A DNA stretch of 58,922 bases from an uncultured Pirellulaceae bacterium (GCA_937967505.1 CALCJM010000009.1:1-58922); one strand, 5' to 3'. Shown: positions 48,496 through 58,321, numbered from the stretch's first letter. Made by a program: numbers and translations. Notes: generated by a model not told the origin, from the letters alone.

Positions 48496-48678
48496 GGCGC
48501 GGAGCCCAGCCGCAAGTCGGGGAGCCAACGTCATCAGCCGGTGGAACCAACAGGAAAGCCGTCGCTTCGGCAAACAGTTCCTCCTGATCAACCCACGCGC
48601 TGACCAGCGTGGCGAAATAGTGACGCTCAAGAACAGGCAGGGGATGATGTTCAGTAGGTATCCGGATAAGCAGAAAAC

Positions 48679-49167
48679 ATGAAGCATCTTGAGTTTTCCA
48701 AGCTTGATTTCACCGACCCGAAAGATGGCCGCACACTAGTTGCGCTGCTGGATGCCTATGCCCGTGATCCGATGGGTGGTGGTTCACCCCTAAGCCAATA
48801 CGCACGAGAGAAGCTGCCGGCTGCTATGGCGGCGACAGCAGGCGCATTTACGATCGTTGGTTATCTTGACGGTGAACCTGTTGCGTTGGCAAACTGCTTC
48901 ACAACATTGTCAACTTTTGCTGCCAAACCACTGGTCAATATTCATGATCTTGCGGTGATCGAAGCGGCACGTGGCAAGGGTGTGGCAACGGCACTGCTGA
49001 CAGCGGTAGAACAGGAAGCTCGCGCACGTGGATGCTGTAAGGTGACGCTTGAAGTACTTTCTGGTAACACGCCGGCGCGACGCGTCTATAAAAAGTTTGG
49101 CTTTGCGACCTATACACTTGACGAGGAAGCTGGTGGTGCCTTGTTTTTGCAAAAGAAGCTTATCTAA
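48679..49167 (+). CDS. GNAT-family N-acetyltransferase
   Basis: Transfers an acetyl group from acetyl-CoA to an amine of an unknown acceptor. The 162-residue product has the acetyl-CoA-binding motif A, NIHDLAVIEAARGKGVATALL (about residues 91-111), where the R/Q-x-x-G-x-G/A loop appears as ARGKGVA, and motif B, NTPARRVYKKFGF. Ends with YTLDEEAGGALFLQKKL, as in many GNAT enzymes of this size. It converges with the next gene, the two stops overlapping by four bases. Confidence 0.9.
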   Translation: MKHLEFSKLDFTDPKDGRTLVALLDAYARDPMGGGSPLSQYAREKLPAAMAATAGAFTIVGYLDGEPVALANCFTTLSTFAAKPLVNIHDLAVIEAARGKGVATALLTAVEQEARARGCCKVTLEVLSGNTPARRVYKKFGFATYTLDEEAGGALFLQKKLI

Positions 49168-50261
49168 CAGTTGACAGATCGCCGCCGCCGCACAAGGGAG
49201 AATGTGGCAAGCATTCCCGTCAACATTACCGATCCGGGCTCGGGAACGGCGGTTGCCGAAAGTGTGATCGAGCGCGCCAGTGCATTGGCGATCAGCTCCC
49301 TGGCAGCGTCCCCGCCGTCAATGCGAAAGCTCTGTTCCAGTTCGACATGCACAAATTGTCCGCCGATAGAGGTTGTGTAAAGCTGTTGCGCATTGCTGCG
49401 GCCTCCCAAGCCATCGAAGATCGCGCCGTTGATGGTCCCATTGGTCGCAACATTCAGCACGTCGGCGGGGTCAAGTGTATTGTATGAATAGCTGGTCCAG
49501 GCACCGTTAAGGTCATCGATGTTCTGGTCCAACTCAAGGATGATTTCACTGATTCCACCGGTGCCGCTACTGAGAATTGCGTCGGTGTCGGACGGGAGGT
49601 GAGCATGCAGATCAAGATTGAATCCGTGAACCTGCCAGGCCGAAACATCTGTCGCGCCGCCAGAAAACGATTGATGGACTTCCTGAAATACTGAATTCAT
49701 CAACTGTCCCACGTCTGCCGTTCCATTACCGTTGGCGTTGCGATGGGCACCGGACATGAGAAACCCTTTGGCCTGGCTGTCCACAAACGCGCGGGCTGAA
49801 ATCTCCCAAGTGTTAATATCGGCCAATGGGTGAACGACTTCCACCAGTGCATTTCGCGCGGCGTTTTGCCTGAGGAAGAAGCTACCCCAACCGCGTGGCG
49901 TTTCGCCACCCACCAGTGATTCCTGTAGTCCGTAGTATACGGTTCCACCGTCGGATAACTGCACCACGTCATATCCGATCGCAGATGCCGGTGCCGTCAG
50001 CGCGGACAGATCACCGGGGGTGCGGGCATTGTGCAACCCATCGGCCAGAGCGCGGAATGCGCTTCGTTGTTGTGAATCGGGGTGAACATACCCCATCGTG
50101 TCGCGTCCGACCACGCGCGAACGCAATTCGGCAACATGATCGGTCATTGACCTGTTCAGCGATAGCAATTCCGCACGAGTTTTCGCGCCGGGCACTACCA
50201 TTGCAATCGCACAAGCGATGTAGGTGATCAGTTTCGTCGATTTACATGAAATTAATTTCAT
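49164..50261 (-). CDS. PEP-CTERM protein of unknown function
   Basis: Exported protein carrying a C-terminal sorting tag. The 365-residue product has a signal peptide (about 1-30), a long body with SKx-free, beta-rich text, including WGSFFLRQNAARNALVEVVHPLAD and HLPSDTDAILSSGTGG, and ends VPEPGSVMLTGMLATFSLVRRRR, which is the PEP-CTERM pattern: VPEP, a hydrophobic helix and a basic cluster. It would be processed by an exosortase, absent here. ATG 50261 is chosen over a TTG five codons upstream. The body does not match a family I know. Confidence 0.8.
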   Translation of the reverse strand: MKLISCKSTKLITYIACAIAMVVPGAKTRAELLSLNRSMTDHVAELRSRVVGRDTMGYVHPDSQQRSAFRALADGLHNARTPGDLSALTAPASAIGYDVVQLSDGGTVYYGLQESLVGGETPRGWGSFFLRQNAARNALVEVVHPLADINTWEISARAFVDSQAKGFLMSGAHRNANGNGTADVGQLMNSVFQEVHQSFSGGATDVSAWQVHGFNLDLHAHLPSDTDAILSSGTGGISEIILELDQNIDDLNGAWTSYSYNTLDPADVLNVATNGTINGAIFDGLGGRSNAQQLYTTSIGGQFVHVELEQSFRIDGGDAARELIANALARSITLSATAVPEPGSVMLTGMLATFSLVRRRRSVNC

Positions 50262-50450
50262 CGTAGATATTGCCAAGGAACGGGAAACAGACTTTTATGC
50301 GCAAACGTTAGGTCGTAGATAGCCATCCACGTGCCAGTCGTTCAATCTGTCCCCAATAACCCCAAATCCTCAACGTTACCGCATTGTTTTTGCAAATGTA
50401 GCGGTTTTGAGGATTCAATGATGCGATGAAATCACAGTCACACTACCGCT

Positions 50451-50565
50451 TAGGCGATTGGTAGTTGAAAGCATACCGTTGACGATGTTGCCAGCTTCGC
50501 TTCGACGCTGGCAGCGTCGCCAACGGATGGGAAATTCCTGACTAATTCCTAACTGCCAGCCGCCT
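50451..50565 (+). repeat. Nested palindromic repeat, copy 2
   Basis: Same element as at 32735-32840: starts TAGGCGATTGGTAGTT and ends AACTGCCAGCCGCCT, with the inner stem CGTTGACGATGTTGCCAGC against GCTGGCAGCGTCGCCAACG. It has a 10-nt longer right flank inside the outer stem. The differences from copy 1 are mostly in the left inner arm and do not look compensated. Confidence 0.8.
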
Positions 50566-50608
50566 GGACTGATCCTACAGTGGTCTAAATCGCGATCCGT
50601 ACAGTGTT

Positions 50609-50770
50609 CTAAACCATTCCCAGCACCCATCCCGCTGCCAACATCACTGCCGCCATCAAAATGGATTTGCGAAAACGATCCTGAATGGACAGCGGTTGCC
50701 GCCCCTCCCGCATCGGGTTGGACGATACTGACTCAGCTGGAGATTCGATGGCTGGTATAGAGCGCTTCAT
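50609..50770 (-). CDS. Very small single-helix membrane protein
   Basis: Possible 53-residue protein from ATG 50770: a polar start (MKRSIPAIESP), then SIQDRFRKS and a C-terminal hydrophobic helix ILMAAVMLAAGWVLGMV. Single-pass tail-anchored layout. The composition is protein-like, but nothing else supports it and I know no family. Confidence 0.4.
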   Translation of the reverse strand: MKRSIPAIESPAESVSSNPMREGRQPLSIQDRFRKSILMAAVMLAAGWVLGMV

Positions 50771-51026
50771 TTGCGATTGGTGGGTGACGGGAAGGTTGGT
50801 AAAAGACCAGCAGACCATACCGCAGGCCGCGTTCCAATCAAAAAATTCGCCCGTGAAACCGCTTAAAACCATTTTTGCCGGTTCAGTCGGTAATTTATTC
50901 GTGTCTGGTTACATTTTCAGGTCTGCCAGGCAAAATGGAATCCGTGCGATGTGGCATCCAGGCAACGTCTGACTGATGCGTTTTTGAAACTCCTGTAACC
51001 TCGATTGCCTGCGGGCACCTGACAAT

Positions 51027-52835
51027 ATGCAACCGTCTGATCTCTTTCCTGTCAATGCCGCGACCCACTTTGGGCCGCGCAAGATCGCACCCGGAAAATG
51101 GCAATTCAATGTTTGGGCTCCGAAACCTGAACGACTGGATCTGTTGGTCAAACGTGCTGAAGAGGTCAAGATTTTTCCAATGGAAAAATTGGCCAGCGGA
51201 TTTTGCACCGTCACTTTGGGTGACCAGACACCGATTCGCAATGGTGACCAATACTGCTTTCTGGTTGATGGAAAGGACAGACGCCCGGATGTGACTGCGC
51301 GAGCCTATGCCGGTGACGTGCATGGTTGGTGTTGCATCGTCGATCATGACGACTACTCATGGAAGGAACGTGACTGGCAGGGAATCATCAAAGACGAACT
51401 GGTGATCTATGAACTGCATATCGGCATATTTACCGAAGCAGGAACGTATTTGGGTGCGATTGAGCGGTTGCCGGAATTGGTGGAGTTGGGCATCACGGCG
51501 ATCGAGATTCTGCCGATCGCGCAAACGCCTGGACGCTGGAACTGGGGCTACGATGGCGTCGGGTTGTTTTCGGTGGAAAATACCTACGGCACGCCCAATG
51601 AGCTAAAACAATTGGTCGATGCCTGCCATCAACATGGCGTGGCGATCATCCTGGACGTGGTTTACAACCATCTTGGTCCTGAAGGCAACTACCTGTCCGA
51701 GTTCGGGCCGTACTTCACCCAGAAGCACCACACTCCATGGGGATCGGCGTGGAATTTTGATGATACCCACAACCATCACGTGCGCGATATGATGTTGCAG
51801 AACGCGACGATGTGGATCGAGGATTTCCGATTTGATGGTTTGCGTTTGGATGCAGTGCATTTCATGTTCGATGACAGTCCGACGCCGCTGGCGATCGATG
51901 TCGGGCATCGTTTTGATGTGCTGCGCGGATTAACCGGACGGCATTTACATTTGATAGGTGAGACCAACGTTCACAATTCGGCCCTAGTCAAATCCAGTTC
52001 AGCCCACAAGACAGGTTTTGACGCGGTATGGTCCGACTGTTTGATGCACTCGTTGCTGGGCATTGCTCAACCGGGGCTGGACCTGTGCCATCGACAGCAC
52101 CACGGGGCGGTTGATGCCGCCCGGGCATTGCATCAAGGTTTCCTGTACGAGGATTATCCATACCAGCGGCATGACCTTGGACAGCGCGCGGATTTGCATT
52201 CGTTTGTGGTGGGGCTGCAAAATCACGATACCGTGGGCAATCATCCGCAAGGCCGACGATTGAAGCAGTTGGCCTCGCGCGAGTTTCAAGGGGCCGCAGC
52301 GGCACTGTATTTGCTTTATCCGGCAATCCCGATGTTATTCATGGGGGAAGAATTTGCTTGCGAGAATCCATTTTTGTTTTTTGTGGAATTCGGTGACCCG
52401 CGGGTTTGCGATGCGGTAGAAAAGGGCAGGGCGTCCGAGTTTCCGGAGATGCTGAAAATGGTGGGGGTATCCCCTCTGGCCCCGGAGGCGTTCAGCCGGT
52501 CCAAAATTGGTGCCCGGACTGATGGTGACATCCCGATGTGGACCTGGTATCAATCTCTGATCGGGCTGCGTAAGCGTTTGCGCGGTGAAGGATTGCTGTA
52601 TAGTGAACACATGTCGGTCGATGCGCATGCCGAGACCGGCGTGTTCCAGCTGTTGTACACGCGCAACCGGGAAACCTTGCGGGTACTGGTCAGGCTGGCG
52701 GAACCCATGGTCAATGCCGAACCGGTCAGCCTTGACCTGACGGGAGAAACGTTGCTTTCCACGCGCGCAAACCACGATGCTTTTGACGGATTGTTGCGCC
52801 CAAATGAGGCATTTGTGTTGCTTGAAAAAGGGTAG
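51027..52835 (+). CDS. treZ: Malto-oligosyltrehalose trehalohydrolase
   Basis: Releases trehalose from maltooligosyl-trehalose. The 602-residue GH13 enzyme has an N-terminal carbohydrate-binding beta domain (FNVWAPKPERLDLLV), the TIM-barrel conserved regions DVVYNHLGPEGN, DGLRLDAVHFMFDD (nucleophile Asp), LIGETNVHN (acid Glu) and FVVGLQNHDTVGN (Asp). The substrate block PGRWNWGYDGVGLFSVENTYG is typical of TreZ. The partner TreY, which makes the substrate, is not within the window. Followed by a toroid gene 15 nt later on the same strand. Confidence 0.93.
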   Translation: MQPSDLFPVNAATHFGPRKIAPGKWQFNVWAPKPERLDLLVKRAEEVKIFPMEKLASGFCTVTLGDQTPIRNGDQYCFLVDGKDRRPDVTARAYAGDVHGWCCIVDHDDYSWKERDWQGIIKDELVIYELHIGIFTEAGTYLGAIERLPELVELGITAIEILPIAQTPGRWNWGYDGVGLFSVENTYGTPNELKQLVDACHQHGVAIILDVVYNHLGPEGNYLSEFGPYFTQKHHTPWGSAWNFDDTHNHHVRDMMLQNATMWIEDFRFDGLRLDAVHFMFDDSPTPLAIDVGHRFDVLRGLTGRHLHLIGETNVHNSALVKSSSAHKTGFDAVWSDCLMHSLLGIAQPGLDLCHRQHHGAVDAARALHQGFLYEDYPYQRHDLGQRADLHSFVVGLQNHDTVGNHPQGRRLKQLASREFQGAAAALYLLYPAIPMLFMGEEFACENPFLFFVEFGDPRVCDAVEKGRASEFPEMLKMVGVSPLAPEAFSRSKIGARTDGDIPMWTWYQSLIGLRKRLRGEGLLYSEHMSVDAHAETGVFQLLYTRNRETLRVLVRLAEPMVNAEPVSLDLTGETLLSTRANHDAFDGLLRPNEAFVLLEKG

Positions 52836-52850
52836 AATGAAAGTTAGCCC

Positions 52851-53978
52851 ATGAAAAACTCCAAACGCAGACCAACTCTCATGTTCTCATCCAGACTTAT
52901 CGCCAGACGAAAATTTTTGCAGTCCACCGGGGGGCTGTCAGTGGTGACGATGGGAGCCGCACTGTCTGCTTTCACCACCGGCACATTGTTGGGCACGCGC
53001 CCTGAAGTGAGCGCGGCGGTGATCGAAGCCAAAGGCAACCGCTGGAAGGAGACGATCGACAAAGGTTTGCTCTGGTTGGCCAGCCAGCAGAGCCGATCGG
53101 GAGGATGGGCGCATCCGATGTACTCGACCGCTGTTTCGGCGCTGGCAGGGACGGCGTTGATTTGTTCGGGATCAACTACTACGCAAGGACCTTATGCCAA
53201 AGAGATTCGCAGTTGCGTAGATTTTTTAATGTCCAAGGCGCGACGTAATGGCCTGATCGGTGACCCCAAACGCGACAACCGCTACACCTACGGTCATGGT
53301 TTTGCCATGTTGTTTCTGTCGCAGGTGTTGGGGGAAGAAGAGGACACCGATCGACGCCAGGAATTAATCGAAGTGTTGCAGAATGCGGTGACCTTCAGCG
53401 TCAGTGCCCAGACGAAAAAAGGTGGTTGGGGCTACGTCAGTGCCAAAGAGGACGACTTCGACGAAGGATCGACAACGATCACCCAGGTGCAGGGCTTGCG
53501 TGGTTGTCGCAATGCCGGATTGGTGGTGCCTAAAGAAGCGATTGAGAAGGCAAAACAGTATATCTACGGTTGTCAGAACAAGGATGGTGGCATCTCCTAC
53601 AACAGCAGTTCCGCCAAAGGCGCGTCGCGCCCGGCCATCACTGCGGCGGCGTTGGCTGCGTTGTATAACGCCGGCGACTATGAAAGTAAAAATGTGCCGA
53701 AGATGTGGAACTATTCACGTCGCAATCTCCATCGGCTGACCAATAACGAGCTATTTGGGCACTGGCATTACGCATACCTGTACTACACCCAAGTGGTTTA
53801 CCGGCAGGGACCGAACGAGTGGAATCCGTATCGCGACAAGATCTGCGACCGGATCAAAAAACGCCAGCGCGCCGATGGCCACTGGAAAGAGGAAAATGTA
53901 AACGATGTTTACGGCACGGCGATCAATCTGATTATCTTACAGATGGATTTTGGCTATCTGCCGATCTATCAGCGGTAG
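52851..53978 (+). CDS. Tat-exported alpha-toroid protein (prenyltransferase/squalene-oxidase repeat)
   Basis: Function unknown. The 375-residue product has a twin-arginine signal (LIARRKFLQSTGGLSVVTMG, about 16-36) and a domain built of alpha/alpha repeats: GLLWLASQQSRSGGWAHP, KGGWGYVS, QNKDGGISY and KRQRADGHWKEE. These QxxxGGW motifs mark the squalene-cyclase/prenyltransferase repeat fold. No DCTAE or DXDD catalytic motif is seen, so it is probably not a cyclase. It lies 15 nt after treZ and is likely co-transcribed. ATG 52881, ten codons on, is an alternative start. Confidence 0.85.
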   Translation: MKNSKRRPTLMFSSRLIARRKFLQSTGGLSVVTMGAALSAFTTGTLLGTRPEVSAAVIEAKGNRWKETIDKGLLWLASQQSRSGGWAHPMYSTAVSALAGTALICSGSTTTQGPYAKEIRSCVDFLMSKARRNGLIGDPKRDNRYTYGHGFAMLFLSQVLGEEEDTDRRQELIEVLQNAVTFSVSAQTKKGGWGYVSAKEDDFDEGSTTITQVQGLRGCRNAGLVVPKEAIEKAKQYIYGCQNKDGGISYNSSSAKGASRPAITAAALAALYNAGDYESKNVPKMWNYSRRNLHRLTNNELFGHWHYAYLYYTQVVYRQGPNEWNPYRDKICDRIKKRQRADGHWKEENVNDVYGTAINLIILQMDFGYLPIYQR

Positions 53979-54073
53979 CCGGTAGCGCTGTGGTAGCTGT
54001 GGCATCGCGGCGAGAACTGGTCAAGTTCTTGATACGTGCAACCATAACTTGGGCAGATTGTCAGGCGTTTGTT

Positions 54074-55813
54074 TTATTCACCCGAATCGTCTTCCATTGA
54101 CACACGCACGACTTCCGCAACGGTCGTCTGGCCGGCAATTATTTTTTCCATGCCATCTTCACGTAACAACTTCATGCCACCTGCGCGAGCCGCGTTGCGA
54201 ACTTGTGCTGCATTTGCACGGGTCTGAATCAGGGACTGAACATTTTCATCCACCTTCAGTAATTCAAACAGACCAATTCGTCCTTGATAACCTGTACCGC
54301 GACAGAGTTTGCACCCTTTCCCAACGTAAGGTACACCAGTGCCTTCCTGTGTTGGATCTACAGGATAACTGTCTGCCGCGATCATACGCATCACCTCACC
54401 TCTCGACTCATGCGCTTCGCGCTTGCAGTGAGGGCAAATTCTACGCACCAACCTTTGGGCCAACACCCCGACCAGACTACTGGCTGCAAGATAAGGTTCG
54501 ATTCCCAAATCCAACAATCGGTTGATTGCACTCGACGCATCGTTCGTGTGCAGTGTCGAAAATACCATGTGACCCGTCAGCGCGGACTGAATCGCCATTT
54601 CGGCCGTCTCACGATCGCGGATCTCCCCGACCATGATGATATCGGGGTCCTGCCGCAACACGCTGCGCAACCCGCCTGCAAAGGTTAGCCCTTTCTTTTC
54701 GCTAACCTGAGTTTGGCTAATGCCGGGCAATTGATATTCGATCGGGTCCTCAAGGGTAACCACGTTGCTGTGGCTGCTATTGATCTCCTGAAGGCCTGCA
54801 TACAGCGTCGTGCTTTTGCCTCCCCCCGTCGGACCGGTAACCAGTATCAGGCCGTGTTCCAAATGAATCAGTTTTCGGAAACGCTCAAGAATTCTCGGCG
54901 GCATCCCCAGTTCTTCCAATGTGTACAGTCGAGCGCTCTTATCCAGCAAGCGAATGACAATGCGTTCACCGAAACTGGTAGGCAGCGAAGCGATCCGTAG
55001 GTCGATCGACCGATCTCCGACCTGAACCGACGCACGTCCGTCCTGCGGCAGTCGCTTCTCCGCGATGTTCATCTCGCCAATCACCTTGATCCGACTGAGC
55101 ACTTCTTCTTGAGAAGCCTTGGGAACCTTGAATTGGTCAAATAGAACGCCGTCAATCCGAAAACGCACCTGCAACACATCTTCGTAAGGCTGGATGTGGA
55201 TGTCCGATGCGCGATTTTGAGCCGCATCGAACAAAATTGAATTGACCAGCCGAATAACAGGCGATCGGCCGGAAGAATCCAGCAGGTCTTCGCGCTGTTG
55301 CGATTGTGACAATGCGGCGAGGACTTCCGATGGATCCAGCGATTCGATCGTGTCGGCGGTCTGGCTACCACGTTTTTCATAAGCGGCATTGATTGCCGAC
55401 CGAATCTGAGCCGCCGGAGCAAAGAATGGCTCCAGACGGCGTCCTAAATAACGGGCGATGACGTCCAATTGGGCCAGCGATTCATAGCTTCCCAGCGCGA
55501 TCGGCAATCCGTCTCCTGCGGTCTCGAATCCCATGACGCATTTGCTGCGGGCCAATGCAATTGGATAGCGTTTCACAAAATGTGCCGACGGAAGTTTGTC
55601 GGATACGCTTTCTAGGTACGGGTATCCCCGAGCCTGCGCGAGTGCCTGGAACACGACCGATTCTTCGATTTGATTTTCTTCGGCCCAATGATAGAGTGTT
55701 TCTGCCGAGTCAAAAACCAACTCGCTGACTTGCACTTGCAAGTCACTCCCAGCAAGACTCATTAACGCCTCACTCCATCGTCCGAGTGATTGTTGCTCAG
55801 AGAGTAAACGCAT
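54074..55813 (-). CDS. GspE/PilB-type secretion or pilus assembly ATPase
   Basis: Drives pseudopilus or pilus assembly at the inner membrane. From ATG 55813 the product is 579 residues with an N-terminal MshEN/GspE-N region (about 20-150), the ATPase domain with Walker A GPTGGGKST, Asp box region (QDPDIIMVGEIRDRET) and a His box, and the C-terminal zinc-binding tetracysteine CPHCK...CKLCRGTGY. The last part GRIGLFELL is typical of GspE. A type II secretion or type IV pilus role is plausible and could serve the DUF1559 prepilin-like protein. A TTG eight codons upstream is a weaker start. Confidence 0.93.
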   Translation of the reverse strand: MRLLSEQQSLGRWSEALMSLAGSDLQVQVSELVFDSAETLYHWAEENQIEESVVFQALAQARGYPYLESVSDKLPSAHFVKRYPIALARSKCVMGFETAGDGLPIALGSYESLAQLDVIARYLGRRLEPFFAPAAQIRSAINAAYEKRGSQTADTIESLDPSEVLAALSQSQQREDLLDSSGRSPVIRLVNSILFDAAQNRASDIHIQPYEDVLQVRFRIDGVLFDQFKVPKASQEEVLSRIKVIGEMNIAEKRLPQDGRASVQVGDRSIDLRIASLPTSFGERIVIRLLDKSARLYTLEELGMPPRILERFRKLIHLEHGLILVTGPTGGGKSTTLYAGLQEINSSHSNVVTLEDPIEYQLPGISQTQVSEKKGLTFAGGLRSVLRQDPDIIMVGEIRDRETAEMAIQSALTGHMVFSTLHTNDASSAINRLLDLGIEPYLAASSLVGVLAQRLVRRICPHCKREAHESRGEVMRMIAADSYPVDPTQEGTGVPYVGKGCKLCRGTGYQGRIGLFELLKVDENVQSLIQTRANAAQVRNAARAGGMKLLREDGMEKIIAGQTTVAEVVRVSMEDDSGE

Positions 55814-55935
55814 GGTGAGAAGCTTGGCGGCCAAGGGAGAGGTTATTTATGCTCGTCACATTGTACTTTAACCACGTGCCAAAATCCCCGGCAGTTCGTC
55901 CGCCAATGACAATTTCTCGATCACATTTTGGCCAA

Positions 55936-57402
55936 TTAGATTCTGCGTCGTTTTATGGCGACCACCAAGCCAGACATCACCAGCAGTATAGCAGTGGATG
56001 GCTCTGGAACGGACGAAGCCCCAAGGCAATTATGCGTGGTGGCACCCAGACGTTGTAATACCAACTGGCGTTGGGCATCGCCAATGGTCGTGCCAAGGAA
56101 ATCATTGAACATCGAGCCGGCTGGATTCCCTAAATTATTTTCTACCAGTTGTAGGTCGGCCGTATCGACAACGCCATCGGTGTTATAGTCACCCGGAAGG
56201 ATCACCAAGGGGGTGTTCGCCGAGCGCTGAGCCCTGATTAGACTCACGCCAAATTGGTTTATTACGTCAGGCTGGCACTCAAACGATTCAGGGAAACTCG
56301 CGGGTTCGACGTCAGTTATCGATACCCAGTCAGCCAATTCGGCCGAGACAACACCCATCGAAGGGCCGGTCTGAAACTTCTCTGGTTTTGATGGTAGGTC
56401 GTACGCCTCAACGTTTCCCCTGAGGTTATTCGGGACAAAGTCAATGACATTTCCATCTTGCCTGAAGGTTCTGAACTGAGCATCGTCAGAGCCAAACGTG
56501 GCTGCAACATTAGAAATGTTGACTTGCTCAAAGACCCCATCTCCTTTTCCGTCGGTTGAAAGAACGGCCCATTGCGATCCAAATGATCGGACATTGGTGA
56601 TGTCAACCGTACCGTTGGTGGTGCTTTTGGGGGCAACAAGGACGGCGGCACGCCCGTTGCGGCTGATGATATTTTCAGCGACCAAATTTTGAATCCCAAC
56701 GGGAAGGTCGTCATTGTCTTGTTCCAATCGCAGCGTGAAACCGCCTTCCCCGTCCAGATTTCGAACCAAAATGTTCTGTCCACTTTGGACTTGATACAAT
56801 CCCCAGCCAGGACCGGCACCGGTCATTTTGATGTTTTCAATCGTACCTTCGTTGGAACCTTCGGCGCTGTTGATCGTCGAAAAGCGTGTTTGCTCATCAC
56901 GAATATTGAGATTGCTGACCATGAAATTTTGTGCATTTGCAACCTTCACGGCGCGAAAGTCACTTTCGTTGGCAGCTGTCGGTTGCAAAGCTCTAATGAG
57001 CGGGCGATCAGAATCGGAAACACCTGCGATCGAAACATTGGTCGCCGTCGTACGATTACCAATCGTAAACACATTCGTAGCGGTAGTCTGTTGAATCGTA
57101 ACGCCAGCTTTCATGCGGACGTGGATATTTGACTCAAGGTCAATGCCCGACATCTGATAGTCGCCAGCCTCCATCAGGATAATGCCGCCGCCTTGACTGG
57201 AAAGGCTGGCCATCGCGTCGTTGAAGTTGGTAAGGTCGTCCCCAGAGGAACTTGCAGAGAGACTCACTGTAGGAAGGTTGTCGAACCCGGCTGGAGTCTC
57301 GTAGTCCGCCAAGACGGTGATCGGATTGGCAAACAATGCTGCCAAAAAAAATATCACCAGCCGAGGAAACCACGTTTCGCAGTCGCTCGTTTGTTCATCC
57401 AT
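55936..57402 (-). CDS. PEP-CTERM right-handed beta-helix protein with dockerin-like repeat
   Basis: Probably a secreted polysaccharide-active or surface protein. From ATG 57402 the 488-residue product has a signal anchor (about 15-33), a pectate-lyase-like beta-helix with many stacked repeats (IVGF.. pattern, for example VKVANAQNFMVSNLNIRDE), then a dockerin-type calcium loop GDYNTDGVVDTADLQLVENNLG (about 420-440) and a C-terminal VPEPSTAILLVMSGLVVAIKRRR PEP-CTERM tag. Catalytic residues cannot be assigned. GGTGGGAAAC lies before the start, supporting it. Confidence 0.88.
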   Translation of the reverse strand: MDEQTSDCETWFPRLVIFFLAALFANPITVLADYETPAGFDNLPTVSLSASSSGDDLTNFNDAMASLSSQGGGIILMEAGDYQMSGIDLESNIHVRMKAGVTIQQTTATNVFTIGNRTTATNVSIAGVSDSDRPLIRALQPTAANESDFRAVKVANAQNFMVSNLNIRDEQTRFSTINSAEGSNEGTIENIKMTGAGPGWGLYQVQSGQNILVRNLDGEGGFTLRLEQDNDDLPVGIQNLVAENIISRNGRAAVLVAPKSTTNGTVDITNVRSFGSQWAVLSTDGKGDGVFEQVNISNVAATFGSDDAQFRTFRQDGNVIDFVPNNLRGNVEAYDLPSKPEKFQTGPSMGVVSAELADWVSITDVEPASFPESFECQPDVINQFGVSLIRAQRSANTPLVILPGDYNTDGVVDTADLQLVENNLGNPAGSMFNDFLGTTIGDAQRQLVLQRLGATTHNCLGASSVPEPSTAILLVMSGLVVAIKRRRI

Positions 57403-57778
57403 GTTTCCCACCCCAAGAAGAAATCGCTTGCTCCAACCGCTGACTGAGTATTTTGCTGGCTGAGCTGCTGACTGAGTTTTCAAAATAGCACCGATTATCT
57501 ATACAAAGTAAAGAGAAACTACGGCCTCATATTAAATGCCAATCAAAATTTTGTTAAGAACAAATGTTCATTAAGGACGCGAATCGATGGGATACATTTT
57601 GGAAATTGTTAGCAATTAGGAATTCACTTCCTAACCGCGCCACCGTCGTCCTTCGCACTATCTATTCGGACACCGGCTGATACCGACGGGCAGACCAACA
57701 TGGACGGTCGTAATATTTCTGAAACGACCAGGCAAGTTTCTTTGGGGGAAGCCGGAGTTATCTGTCTTAGTTTTCTGC
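57403..57778. other. Intergenic region, nothing recognised
   Basis: About 375 bases, A/T-rich near 57490-57620. It should contain the promoter of the beta-helix gene. No credible gene. Confidence 0.35.
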
Positions 57779-58093
57779 GTGGCAACCGTACACCGAAACA
57801 ACAGTAAAGTGACGAGTAAGAAGTCAAGCGCTCTACCGAAGAAAGACCCCCTGATCGCCACGGTCACCCGCACGCAGCACACTTACACCAACAGGGGCAA
57901 GATCCTCTGCGAAGCCTTCAAAATCGAGTTCGAAAGCTCGGCCTTCAAGTGCGAATGCCGGCTGATCCAGCAAGCCTTCGCCCTGAGCCGTTCGGGTAAG
58001 ATTCTGGTCACCGTGATCGATAACGCTCATCTGATGAACATGGAAAACCTGCGGCTCATTTCTTTGAACCCCGCTATTCTTCAGGTGCAGTGA
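57779..58093 (+). pseudogene. ExeA/TniB-like ATPase fragment
   Basis: About 104 residues from a GTG. The text RSGKILVTVIDNAHLMNMENLRLISL is close to the Walker B region of the AAA-type ATPases that accompany transposases (ExeA/TniB), where VIDEAHLM is common; here the Glu is Asn. The upstream part lacks a Walker A and the end is cut off, so this is a remnant of a longer gene. It lies among other element debris. Confidence 0.45.
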
Positions 58094-58127
58094 CCGCGTA
58101 TTCCACAGGATCATAGCATTCGTCATT

Positions 58128-58215
58128 TAGGCGATTGGCAGTTGATAGCTTACCGTTGGCGATGCTGCCAGCTTCACTCCGACGCTGCCAGCGTCGTCAA
58201 TGGACGGTAGAGAGG
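58128..58215 (+). repeat. Nested palindromic repeat, copy 3, truncated
   Basis: Starts TAGGCGATTGGCAGTT like copies 1 and 2, with the inner left arm CGTTGGCGATGCTGCCAGC intact and a right arm that has drifted (GCTGCCAGCGTCGTCAA). The outer 3' arm is missing, so it was cut or has decayed. Confidence 0.75.
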
Positions 58216-58321
58216 CGGGTTGTCAAGTTGCCGTCGGTATCAAACGCTTGCGCTTGACTGCCGGTCACTCCCGCTGTTCTATGAAGTGGACTCCGATATT
58301 TGGACCAGCGGCGGGATTGTT

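Noticed and set aside
48496..48678. Structured-looking sequence after the zinc-ribbon gene, considered as RNase P RNA
   Set aside because: It has GGAAAGCC-like text but lacks the paired P4 consensus on either strand and is too short between the two genes.
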